16,413 bases of DNA from DATDMG01 sp036518955 (GCA_036518955.1 DATDMG010000351.1:1-16413); one strand, 5' to 3'; positions 8,075-14,532 are shown, numbered from the stretch's first letter. Notes: generated from the sequence alone by a model not told the origin. A program made the numbers and translations.

Positions 8075-8529
8075 AACTCCCCGGTCCGCGGGTTCGACAT
8101 CGCCGACGGCACGGTCAGCACCGACCGGCCCAGCCGCCACCCGAACTCCTGGCCACCCTCGCCGCCCTCGGTGAGCATCGTCGCCGAACACATCGCACAC
8201 GTTCACGTCCCCGTGCTGCCAACCGGCGGAGTTCACGGCTGACGACTCAGGCACAAGCGGTGCAGCCTGCCCGCATGGATTCTGTTCGGCAAATCGCCGC
8301 GAAGGCCGTCGGGCGACGTGAAGACGCCACGTCTGATGATGGACAGCGGATGGCGGGGTTCTATCTCGATCCGCGTGGGATCGTTGGATCACGCCCGGTC
8401 GGCAGGCTGGAAACGCCCGCGCAGATGTGGGTTGGTGGACGCGGCACACGCGGACCGGGTGGCCCGTCCAGAGCCCGCCCGTCACGCGAGAGACAACACT
8501 CAGGGCAGATCATCGCACCGAGGGGCACC

Positions 8530-8561
8530 GTTCGGTCAAGAGATCCACCTCTTGACCGAAC
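8530..8561. repeat. Perfect 13-bp inverted repeat
   Basis: GTTCGGTCAAGAG and CTCTTGACCGAAC flank a 6-base spacer (ATCCAC). It could be a hairpin terminator for the short minus-strand frame ending at 8609, or an operator for a dimeric regulator. No U-run follows on either strand. It stands alone in a gene-poor stretch. Confidence 0.7.
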
Positions 8562-8608
8562 ACTGGAACCGACCTCGTGCCGCCCGGGAAAGGGATAGAA
8601 ACGCACCC

Positions 8609-8803
8609 TCAATACCGCACGCGCACGGCGTCCTGGCCGTCCAGCGCCGCCCCCGCCCCGACCCTCGGCGACATCTGGTCACCGAGGTTGACGGGCACCC
8701 ACTCGGGATCAGTGATCCAGATCAAGCGCCGGCGGACGGCCCCGATGCGGAGACAGACGCCTCTCCCCTCGATCAAGAGGAGCCAGGTCGGGAGGCAGGA
8801 AGC
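8609..8803 (-). other. Short protein-like open frame, possible gene remnant
   Basis: Between an in-frame stop at 8804-8806 and TGA at 8609-8611, this 64-codon minus-strand frame ends in RRLIWITDPEWVPVNLGDQ, then a Gly/Ala-rich part and AVRVRY. It looks more like protein than the other frames here. It has no ATG near its left part except an internal one and no ribosome site, so it may be the 3' end of a lost gene. I do not recognise the family. A strong inverted repeat lies about 48 bases past the stop. Confidence 0.2.
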
Positions 8804-8929
8804 CTATCCTGGCCAGCTTCGAGGACAGACGAATCAAGCCATCCACTGCGATTGTCAATAGATCCGTTCGATAATTCCGGGTAGGTCGAGCGCGAATCCT
8901 GCAAGCAAACAATCCAGAAGGAGAGCAGA

Positions 8930-9955
8930 ATGCCTGGACAAGACTCCGGCGAAGCCACGACGCGCCGACGCCTACCGACCCTGCTGATCGGGCGGGGACC
9001 GATGCTCACCGGTACAGCGGTGGCGCTCGCGATGGTTGTGGTCGCCGTGGGAGTGGCGAGGGGGCCGGCCCATGCCGCGGACCCCACCGTCCCGACGGCC
9101 CCCGAGGACGCCGTCGCGTGGGACCCGGGGCAGGTCACCTACCAGGTCGACGCCAGCGGCTGCCACACCATCCAGACCGCGCAGCTCCGCACCGCGACCC
9201 CCGCCATCGCCGACACCGTCTCGGCCGCCCTGACCTCCGACAGCATCAAGGTCAAGACCTTCAACCAGGATCCCGACATCAAGGCCGTGGAGGTCAACAA
9301 CGTTCAGAAGAACAACACCACCAACACCATCAGCCTGACGATCGACGGCTGGCTGTCGAACCAGGTCTGTGCGCAGTCCACCAGCGGCTCGGCACAGCAG
9401 GCGTCCCTCACCACCGGCTCAGCGGCGCACCAGCCCACAGGCACGCGGGTGCTGGGCACCGTCGACCTGGGCCACCGGGACCGGATCGCGCTGGTGGCCG
9501 GCACCAGCTGGTTCAAGCAGGCGGTCAAGGTCGTGGCCGCCGCCGCGGCGTTCGTCGGTATCACGGCAATCGCACTCGGAGTCATCGTGAGCACTGCAGC
9601 CTCGGGAGCCCCGTTCCTCACCCTCGCCGCCACCGCCATGCTCGCAGGCTGCATCGCGGGCGCCGCCACCGATCTGATCATCACCCGCTTGTTCTTCCCC
9701 GAGGACGCCCCGACGGCGAAGGACCGGATCGGAGTCGCGGTGGAGGGATGCCTCAGAGGCGCCACCCTGGGCGCGACAACCCTCACCAGGGTGGGTCGCG
9801 GGATCCCCGCCGGGGTACGCAGGCGCTTGAACACCGAGGACGCAATTGTCGGCCAGAGCACCATGGACGCCGCCGGCCAAGCCAGGGTGACGCTGACCGG
9901 GCTCGCGACCATGGTCGACGGCGTGGCCGAAGGCGCCCTGCGGGCTGCTCAGTAG
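8930..9955 (+). CDS. Exported protein with C-terminal hydrophobic hairpin, unknown family
   Basis: An intact gene with a good ribosome site (AAGGAG at 8918-8923, six bases before the ATG). The N-terminus has a basic part (TRRRLP) and a hydrophobic core at 27-42, ending in ARGPAHA with likely signal-peptidase cleavage after Ala49. The next 100 residues form a polar domain with two cysteines (78 and 147) that may pair, and many Asn/Thr residues (KNNTTNTISLTIDG, 127-140). A Gln/Ser/Thr-rich linker follows (148-170). Residues 198-222 and 226-253 are two hydrophobic helices separated by SGAP, then FFPEDAPTAKDRIG and an Arg-rich amphipathic C-terminus. This suggests a secreted protein that inserts in or crosses a membrane. 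I recognise no family, and a toxin-like role is only a guess. The neighbours are decayed, so no operon partner is visible. Confidence 0.8.
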   Translation: MPGQDSGEATTRRRLPTLLIGRGPMLTGTAVALAMVVVAVGVARGPAHAADPTVPTAPEDAVAWDPGQVTYQVDASGCHTIQTAQLRTATPAIADTVSAALTSDSIKVKTFNQDPDIKAVEVNNVQKNNTTNTISLTIDGWLSNQVCAQSTSGSAQQASLTTGSAAHQPTGTRVLGTVDLGHRDRIALVAGTSWFKQAVKVVAAAAAFVGITAIALGVIVSTAASGAPFLTLAATAMLAGCIAGAATDLIITRLFFPEDAPTAKDRIGVAVEGCLRGATLGATTLTRVGRGIPAGVRRRLNTEDAIVGQSTMDAAGQARVTLTGLATMVDGVAEGALRAAQ

Positions 9956-10500
9956 GGGCCACACCCACGTCCCCCGTCAGGGACGACCTCACCATGCACG
10001 CCGTCACCCACCTCGAGGCGGCGGCCAACGCCGAGGTGAGTCGCCATCGACCTGCGGCAGGAGAAATAGGTGGTCGCACCACGGTCGAGTGCGCCTTCCG
10101 TCCAGGTCCGGCCGCCGTGCCGATCGATGATCCGTCGCACGCTGGCCAGGCCGACTCCGGTGCCTTCGAACTCCTCCCTGAGATGCAGCCGCAGGAAGAC
10201 GTCGAGAACGGTGTCCGCATGGCACGACTCGAACCCCACGCCGTTGTCCCGCACAAAGACGATGCACTCGCTCTGCTGGCAGAGGGAACCGACTTCGATG
10301 TCGGCCCGCGCGCGGGGCCGGGTGAACTTCAACGCGGTGGAGAGGAGAATGACCAGCACCAGGTGCAGCACCGTTCGGTCACCCCTGACGACGGGCAGCG
10401 CCCCCACTGTCCAGTCGACGGCGCGGCCTCGCACGCTCGGTTCCAGTTCCTCGATCACATCTCTCAGCAGGCCCGTGAGGTCCACCGGCCCCATCCTCAC
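9949..10500 (-). pseudogene. Truncated histidine kinase (ATPase domain only), degenerate
   Basis: This is the C-terminal HATPase_c domain of a sensor histidine kinase of the phytochrome-like or GAF/PAS type: VDLTGLLRDVIEELEP (6-21), VFVRDNGVGFE (G1 box, 81-91), FEGTGVGLASVRRIIDRHGG (G2 box, 111-130), and TEGALDRGATTYFS. The HisKA dimerisation domain with the phosphorylated His is absent: an in-frame TGA lies about 45 bases upstream of the GTG at 10500. The N box reads ILLSTALKFT where the family has NLLSNALKFT, so the Mg-ATP-binding asparagine is Thr55 here. Homology ends near 10059; the remaining 36 codons look like read-through and slightly overlap the convergent exported-protein gene. It is most likely a dead fragment. 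Confidence 0.82.
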
Positions 10501-10891
10501 GCTGCGCGGTCCATCCCAAGGAAGTCCGCCGGTGGGGTGTGATCAGCACCGGCCCGACCCCCGGCACGTATTTCTACCCTTCTACCAGACGCCAGTAGCT
10601 CGCCGGGATCTGGCAGTGATGCTCAGCGCCTGCTCCACATGGGCCTCGAACGACACCTCGTCACGACGGGCCTCGAACGGCCCGCCCCTTCCGGCGCGGG
10701 GCCGGGGAACTCGCCCGTTCAGCCAACGCGCCACCTGCACGGTGAGGCCGCGGAGCGGAGCGCCCCGACGACCGGGTCTGCGGCCGGCGCCAAGCGCCGG
10801 TATCGAAACGGCCATACCGCTAACCTTACGCAAAGCAAGCACGCAAACACGATGCGTTAGCATCGGATCAGGTGTTCAGCGGACGGGCCCC
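10501..10891. other. No recognisable gene; boundary between two gene fragments
   Basis: This stretch separates the broken kinase from the broken phosphatase. A 93-codon minus-strand frame (10582-10863) and overlapping plus-strand frames are open, but the products are Arg/Gly-rich and unrecognised. A short direct repeat, GGCCTCGAACG, occurs at about 10641 and 10671. A less GC-rich patch near 10810-10865 could hold a promoter, but no clear hexamer pair was found. Confidence 0.4.
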
Positions 10892-11459
10892 ATCCTGACG
10901 TCTGCCGCTTCCGGCCAGGTGGTCGGCACGTCCGGCACACCGATCACCTTCCAGCCGATCGACGCCACACACCCGAACGGCGCCGCCCTCAGCGACGACC
11001 AGAAGGCACTGCACGCCTACGGCCGCAACTTCACCACGAAGTGGGTGACCGTGCACGACACCGCCAAGGACACCAGCGGAGCGATCTTCAACGCCACCGA
11101 TCTGGCGAAAGCCGCGGGCGCGACGCGGCGACACCCTGCACACCCAACGCAAGACCCTGGACTCCGGCTACACCTTCGACGTGACGAACAGCTACGCCAC
11201 CGGGCGACAACCGGTCCGGTTCCTGGCCGAGGGCCGCGACCCGTCCGCCACCGTGGACTCCGGATTCAGCGGCAAGCCCGGCTTCCAGAACGACGGGGAC
11301 AACGAGATCACCGGCATCCACGCCTCCGACGGAGACCCCACCCCGCACGGCCTGCCCGGCGCGAAGATACCGCGGCTCTTCCACGACGGGTGGCGGCTGT
11401 TCTGGACCCAGCAGCACGGCGACAACACCACGCGGGAGATCACACCCACCGACGAATGA
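10892..11459 (+). pseudogene. PhoX-type alkaline phosphatase (DUF839) remnant, front and centre deleted
   Basis: Two pieces of a PhoX/DUF839 family phosphatase, a secreted calcium-dependent phosphomonoesterase, lie in different frames. The first (frame of 10892) reads GTPITFQPIDATHPNGAALS, then QKALHAYGRNFTTKWVTVHD, to DLAKAAG near 11118. The second (frame of 11103, one base later) begins with GDTLHTQRKTLDSGYTFDV and runs through PVRFLAEGRDPSATVDSGF, FQNDGDNEITGIH and LFHDGWRLFWTQQHGDNTT to the stop at 11457-11459. In intact relatives about a hundred residues separate these blocks, so an internal deletion joined them out of frame at roughly 11116-11129. There is no start codon or signal peptide: the N-terminal portion is missing. 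The family call rests on my memory of the C-terminal pattern and should be checked by search. Confidence 0.78.
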
Positions 11460-11480
11460 CGCGCAGCCACCCATCGTCAC

Positions 11481-11513
11481 CGTGTCCGGCCCGGGACTCC
11501 CGGGCCGAACACG
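11481..11513 (+). terminator. Strong hairpin after the PhoX remnant
   Basis: A 33-base near-perfect inverted repeat 21 bases past the stop: CGTGT, one mismatched base, CGGCCCGGG, a three-base loop ACT, then the complement. Fourteen of fifteen positions pair. It probably terminated the original phosphatase gene. There is no U-run, as usual in this GC range. Confidence 0.7.
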
Positions 11514-11844
11514 ATGCGGCTTACCTGCATTGCCCCTTCCCGGCACGAGTGGGTTGGTGGGTGCGTGAGGGCGAGGGGCACTCCCGGCCCTACGGACTCG
11601 CTATTGCACCTCCCGCCCGACACGCCATCGCCAACAAGCTTCACCAGACGTCGCAGCGGCAGCGGTCGACGACATCACCGGCCCCTCATCGAGGCACCGC
11701 ACCGTGTCGGCAACCAGCTGCACGAGCCCCTGGAAGAAACCTGGAGCGCACGACTCATGCGTGAATGGCGCATTCTGGACCAGATCGACGAGGACAAGCT
11801 GGAGGTCCTCGTAGCCGACATCCGCCGCCGAGGCGATGCCGGAC
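11514..11844. other. Stretch with no assignable gene
   Basis: Both strands carry protein-like but unrecognised frames at 11690-11850. The plus strand reads RVGNQLHEPLEETWSARLMR and then EWRILDQIDEDKLEVLVADI, with an ATG at 11757. The minus strand reads VGYEDLQLVLVDLVQNAPFT. Neither has a ribosome site or a clear end, and the plus frame runs into the insertion-sequence remnant on its right. It may be the stub of a gene into which the element inserted. Confidence 0.3.
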
Positions 11845-12052
11845 AAATGCCGTCCAGCAGCGACACGGACGGGCAGACCGCGCCCTCGACACCGTCGTTG
11901 AGACGGTCAGGGACCACCGCGAGCACGGGCGTAACTTCCCGACCGACGCACCAACATCGGTCTGATCGAGGACCTACTGACGTCGCATCATCCCCGGGAA
12001 GGTACGCCCACTCACCCCCCCGGGGACGTCATGCACAGGTCTCGATCATTCC
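11845..12052 (-). mobile_element. IS256-family element remnant A (transposase start and one end)
   Basis: This is the right-hand (transposase 5') end of an insertion sequence. From about 11918 to 12052 it is nearly identical to 13232-13369, where the same segment forms the end of a more complete IS256-family remnant. It contains the terminal inverted repeat (minus strand GGAATGATCGAGACCTGTG from 12052), a leader of about 100 bases, and a GTG at 11926 beginning MLAVVPDRLNDGVEGA, like the N-terminus of IS256-type transposases, which fades near SLLDG at about 11845. The rest of the element is gone. It lies in the same orientation as remnant B, with the small exported-peptide gene between them. 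Confidence 0.65.
11918..12052. repeat. Direct repeat copy 1 (partner at 13232-13369)
   Basis: About 135 bases with few differences from the partner copy, including the shared core CGACGCACCAACATCGG and the GC-rich palindromic stretch around CCCCGGG. Copies differ by single substitutions and by changes in C and G run length. The spacing of the copies is about 1.3 kb. Both are explained as ends of one insertion sequence. Confidence 0.85.
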
Positions 12053-12137
12053 CCGTGCAGATCGAGGATTAGTCCAGGATCGACACCAGGGACAGCACGC
12101 CCCTCACCGGTCGGGATCTGGGGGCCTATTCCTGAGC

Positions 12138-12395
12138 CTAGCCGCAGGTCATGGTGACGGTCCACGACCCGTCACGCTGCTGCCGGAAACCGAGTTCGCC
12201 GCCGGACTGAGACCCCATGGCCTTGCACTGGAGTACCGCGTCGTAATAGGCCGCACCGTGACTTGACCCGTGTCCCGTAACGATGCCCGCGGCGCTGGCT
12301 GACAGGGCCGTGCCGACGCCGACGGCGGCGACTCCGGCTGCGAGGAAGCTGACGACAATCATTCGCTTCTTGGCCTTCGACTGGATCCTGGGCAT
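12138..12395 (-). CDS. Small secreted protein, 85 residues, unknown family
   Basis: A clear small gene: AGGAGAG at 12404-12410 lies eight bases before the ATG at 12395. The N-terminus is a typical Sec signal peptide, with a basic start (KAKKR, 7-11), a hydrophobic core at 12-30 and a cleavage site near ALSASAA/G (about residue 36). The mature part is about 49 residues, rich in Gly, Ser and Gln, with cysteines at 57 and 84 that could form one disulfide, and it ends GSWTVTMTCG. The family is not recognised; similar small exported proteins are common in actinobacteria. It lies between two same-orientation IS256-family remnants, so it may have arrived with them or escaped decay because it is used. 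No partner gene is adjacent. Confidence 0.75.
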   Translation of the reverse strand: MPRIQSKAKKRMIVVSFLAAGVAAVGVGTALSASAAGIVTGHGSSHGAAYYDAVLQCKAMGSQSGGELGFRQQRDGSWTVTMTCG

Positions 12396-12653
12396 AGTAA
12401 TGACTCTCCTGTGAGTATGGTCGTGACTGGGGGAATATCAAGGTCATACGTGGCTGAGACGTTGTGCCCCTGCCTCCACCAAGTCTGCCGTGCGCCGCCA
12501 GGCCTGACAGGGCCTCAGCGGGGGGCATACTTCCGACATGGCCGACGTCGGACAGCCGAATGTCGGCGGAGTGCGCACATGCCGGGCCCTATTCTAAAAC
12601 TTTTCTTGACCGGGAATCCTTAGGTGAGAGCACTCAACCCAGGCGACCTGGGC

Positions 12654-12679
12654 GAGGAACTGTCAAGACCCATGACTGA
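12654..12679 (+). repeat. Terminal inverted repeat, left end of IS remnant B
   Basis: GAGGAACTGTCAAGACCC and following bases; pairs with 13346-13371 read on the other strand. Beyond the first six bases the match is broken but clear (TC, AGACC, TG, TGA in register). Confidence 0.6.
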
Positions 12680-13240
12680 AGATCATTATGTGGCGGTGTT
12701 GACGGGCCGAGTCGGCCGGGTGGGTGCCTCGGTGGTAGGGGTTGGTGGTGGTGTGGGTGGCCTCAAGTTCGGGGTCGCGTTCGACGAGCTGGCCGCGTTC
12801 CGGGCCTTCCGCCGAGGTCCCTTGGTCACCTTCGCCCGCTGCCGGACGGTGGCGAAGGTCGACGCGATCGGGTTGGTCGTGCGTGGGTGGATACACTGCT
12901 CGGCCGGGTAGGCGCAGAACGCCAGCAATTTCCCCCTCACCATCGGTGATCTTGGCGGCGGCCTTTACCCGCCCGAGAGGGCGATCAGCTCCTTGCGGCC
13001 TCGACACGGACACCGAGCAGCACGAACAGGCACAGGCGCTCCTCGACCAGGCGGACGTTGACGTCGATCCCGTCGGCTCACACGTACCCTGGTCCACGCC
13101 CGCTAGCTATCCAGCCGTGGGCGGCGAACGCCTTCTGCCCCTCCTGCCACCGGGGTGCGAGTCTCGCCGACCATGCTCGTCGACCTCGCCCGCACGGGCT
13201 CGATCTACGCGGCCACCTCAGCCTCGAACGTCGCGAGCAT
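12663..13240 (-). pseudogene. IS256-family (mutator-type) transposase, multiply disrupted
   Basis: Pieces of one transposase occur in order on the minus strand but in different frames. From 13240: MLATFEAEVAA then an in-frame TAG; EVDEHGRR in a second frame; RLAPRWQEGQKAFAAHGW, then a stop, then ADGIDVNVRLVEERLCLFVL with the first catalytic Asp region (DGI); GRKELIALSGG; then after a deletion AAAKITDGE, and LLAFCAYPAEQCIHPRTTNP followed by IASTFATVRQRAKVTKG, the conserved C-terminal block (YPAEHW..RTTNPIESTFATVR in intact relatives). The region between GRKELIALSGG and AAAKITD, about a hundred codons with the middle acidic residue, is missing. Premature stops and shifts make it inactive. Family assignment rests on these remembered motifs. 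Confidence 0.8.
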
Positions 13241-13369
13241 GGACATACCTTCCCGACCGACGCACCAACATCGGCCTGATCGAGGACCTACTGACTTCGC
13301 ATCATCCCCGGGGAAGGTACGCCCACTCACGTCCCCCCGGGGACGTCATCCACAGGTCTCGATCATTCC
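13232..13369. repeat. Direct repeat copy 2 (partner at 11918-12052)
   Basis: Covers the end and leader of IS remnant B. It is nearly identical to copy 1 apart from point changes and two small length differences in the GC-rich runs. In copy 2 the transposase start is ATG (13240), in copy 1 GTG. Confidence 0.85.
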
Positions 13370-13371
13370 TC
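13346..13371 (-). repeat. Terminal inverted repeat, right end of IS remnant B
   Basis: Minus strand GAGGAATGATCGAGACCTG; partner of 12654-12679. The same end occurs at the right edge of remnant A, where the first bases are GGGGAATG. Confidence 0.6.
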
Positions 13372-13448
13372 CGCAGCCGGTTGCGAGAGGGCATAGCCGA
13401 TGAGGGATACCTGCGGCGCAGGCACTCGCACCGCCCAAACGACGAACG

Positions 13449-13467
13449 CCCAGGTCGACGACCTGAG
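13449..13467 (-). terminator. Hairpin 3' of ssrA
   Basis: CTCAGGT and ACCTGGG pair over seven positions (one G-U) around a five-base loop, ten bases past the mature tmRNA 3' end. The bases after it are CGTTCGTCGTTTGG, only mildly U-rich. The position fits a tmRNA terminator. Confidence 0.5.
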
Positions 13468-13476
13468 CGTTCTCCG

Positions 13477-13845
13477 TGGAGGTGGCGGGAATCGAACCCG
13501 CGTCCGCCGGCGTGGATCCAGGGCTTCTCCGGGCGCAGCCTGCTACAGCTTTTCTCGGCCCCCATGATCGCACAGGCACGTCATGGAACCGGGCTCAGTC
13601 ACTGTGGATCTCGCCGCAGGCCCCGTGACCGGGCCCTTGGCCAGTGGCCTTCTAGACGACGCCAGGTACCGGGTCGAAGGCGAACCCGGGCTGACGGACC
13701 TCAGTGCGCTCGCTCAGGCGGCGAGGGCGAGGTCAGACTGCTGAGCATCGGCAGTCATTTTTTTGTGACGAGGTTTGCGAGATCACGTCACCTTCTCGGC
13801 CCGCTTCCCCTGCATCGACGACCAACGTCGAAACCAATCACCCCC
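13477..13845 (-). ncRNA. ssrA: tmRNA
   Basis: The tmRNA rescues stalled ribosomes by acting first as an alanyl-tRNA and then as a template for a degradation tag. The 5' end reads GGGGGTGATTGGTTTCGACG, the family consensus. The 3' end has the T arm GCGGGTTCGATTCCCGC and the acceptor strand CACCTCC, pairing with GGGGGTG over seven positions (one G-U) and giving a 369-nt RNA. The CCA end is not encoded (bases after the discriminator A read CGG). The tag frame reads ADAQQSDLALAA. It follows smpB, its protein partner, on the same strand about 100 bases downstream; a TACAGT hexamer 18 bases before the 5' end could be a -10 box for its own promoter. The ends were placed by pairing and may be off by a base or two. 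Confidence 0.95.
13714..13752 (-). other. tmRNA tag reading frame (ADAQQSDLALAA)
   Basis: Twelve codons beginning with the resume codon GCC and ending in TGA. The C-terminal ALAA is the usual protease-recognition end, bound by ClpXP and related proteases. The D-x-ALAA end is typical of actinobacterial tags. A run of seven A precedes it in the RNA. Confidence 0.92.
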
Positions 13846-13941
13846 TGTTGAGTTGTCCCGACCACTGTAGAGGGCCTCCGGGGCGGCTCGCACCGCCCTT
13901 GTGGTCAACGCGGCGTGTCGCGGCGCTGTTCCCCGACGCTC

Positions 13942-13980
13942 GCGTGCGATCAGCGCCCGCGCTGGGCGCCGATCGCACGC
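13942..13980 (-). terminator. Strong hairpin over the smpB stop codon
   Basis: GCGTGCGATC (13942-13951) and GATCGCACGC (13971-13980) pair perfectly; after one A/C mismatch six more pairs (GCGCCC with GGGCGC) close a five-base loop. The 39-base structure includes the last nine codons and the stop of smpB (13950). It probably ends smpB transcription or protects the 3' end, separating it from ssrA. There is no U-run. Confidence 0.65.
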
Positions 13981-14423
13981 TCGGCCTCCCGGCGGTCCTG
14001 CCGCTCGCGGAGCGCGTGCCGCTTGTCGTACTCCTTCTTGCCGCGAGCCACCGCTAGTTCGATCTTGGCGCGGCCGTCCCTGAAGTAGAGCGACAGCGGG
14101 ACGAGCGTCTTGCCCTTCTCCCGGGCGGCGGACTGGATGCGCTCGATCTCCAACCGGTGCAGCAACAGCTTGCGCTTGCGCCGCGGGGCGTGATTCGTCC
14201 ACGTGCCCTGCGAGTACTCCGGGATGTGCACGTTCATCAACCAGATCTCACCGTCGGTCACTTCGGCGAAGCCGTCGACGAGCGACGCCCGTCCCGCCCG
14301 CAGCGCCTTGACCTCGGTCCCGGTGAGCACCAGCCCGGCCTCGTAGGTGTCCTCGACCGCATAGTCGTGGTAGGCCTTCCGGTTGCTGGCCACCAGCTTG
14401 CGGCCCTGCTCCTTCGGCACCAC
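13950..14423 (-). CDS. smpB: SsrA-binding protein SmpB
   Basis: SmpB binds the tRNA-like part of tmRNA and places it in the empty A site of stalled ribosomes. The 157-residue product has the family signature: NRKAYHDYAVEDTYEAGLVL at 14-33, GTEVKALRAGRASL at 35-48, MNVHIPEYSQGTW, RKRKLLLHRLEIERI, and the basic C-terminal tail KKEYDKRHALRERQDRREAE that folds into a helix in the ribosome. The frame opens with two GTG codons: AAGGAGG at 14426-14432 is two bases from the first (14423) and five from the second (14420), so the second is likely the real start (156 residues). The ssrA gene follows downstream; the M23 hydrolase gene is 128 bp upstream. Confidence 0.97.
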   Translation of the reverse strand: MVPKEQGRKLVASNRKAYHDYAVEDTYEAGLVLTGTEVKALRAGRASLVDGFAEVTDGEIWLMNVHIPEYSQGTWTNHAPRRKRKLLLHRLEIERIQSAAREKGKTLVPLSLYFRDGRAKIELAVARGKKEYDKRHALRERQDRREAERAIGAQRGR

Positions 14424-14532
14424 GACCTCCTTGATCTACCCGCCCGCGGACGAACCGTTGGCGCACGAACCAGCAGGCCAGTGTACGGACGCGGGCCGGC
14501 ACCCCGCACCCGACATCCGGTCCGTCATGATC

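Larger units (their letters stand above)
7716..8929. other. Gene-poor stretch before the exported-protein gene
   Basis: No convincing gene is seen here. Several frames are open because of the high GC content, but their products are Arg/Pro-rich and match nothing. It holds a 9-bp tandem repeat tract (7997-8074), an isolated 13-bp inverted repeat (8530-8561) and a short open frame on the minus strand that looks protein-like (8609-8803). The last 90 bases are less GC-rich and probably hold the promoter of the downstream gene: GATAAT occurs near 8870, without a matching -35 hexamer. Confidence 0.5.
12654..13371 (-). mobile_element. IS256-family element remnant B with both ends
   Basis: The element is bounded by imperfect inverted repeats: plus strand GAGGAACTGTCAAGACC at 12654, and minus strand GAGGAATGATCGAGACC starting at 13371, with about 18 of 26 positions matching. 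Inside is a broken transposase on the minus strand. At about 720 bp it is roughly half the usual 1.3-1.5 kb of the family, so internal parts were lost. No target-site duplication of 8-9 bp was seen at its edges. The right end duplicates remnant A. Confidence 0.78.

Noticed and set aside
7699..8598. A long plus-strand frame encoding Gly-Pro-Gly repeats, a possible collagen-like protein
   Set aside because: The repeat keeps all frames open, the flanks are Arg/Pro-rich noise, there is no signal peptide and no ribosome site, and it overlaps the start of the 6882-7715 gene.
10582..10863. Minus-strand 93-codon frame between the kinase and phosphatase fragments
   Set aside because: No ribosome site, no recognisable motif and an Arg/Gly-rich product; it is probably a chance open frame in GC-rich DNA.
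12414..12441. TTGATA, 16 bases, CATACT upstream of the small secreted-protein gene as its promoter
   Set aside because: The implied start point would fall inside the ribosome-binding site, giving a leader that cuts the Shine-Dalgarno sequence, so the hexamers are probably chance.
12624..12911. Plus-strand 95-codon frame with Gly/Val-rich product
   Set aside because: It is the antisense of the IS256-family transposase remnant, whose conserved blocks (RTTNP, STFATVR) are on the minus strand.
11918..13369. The 135-bp direct repeats as phage attachment sites of an integrated island
   Set aside because: The repeats contain the terminal inverted repeat, leader and start codon of an IS256-type transposase, which explains them fully; neither copy contains tmRNA or tRNA sequence.
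13477..13560. A tRNA gene, from the T-arm-like GGTTCGATTCCCGC on the minus strand
   Set aside because: There is no D arm or anticodon arm nearby; the T arm pairs with a 5' end about 369 bases away, and a tag frame lies between, so it is tmRNA.
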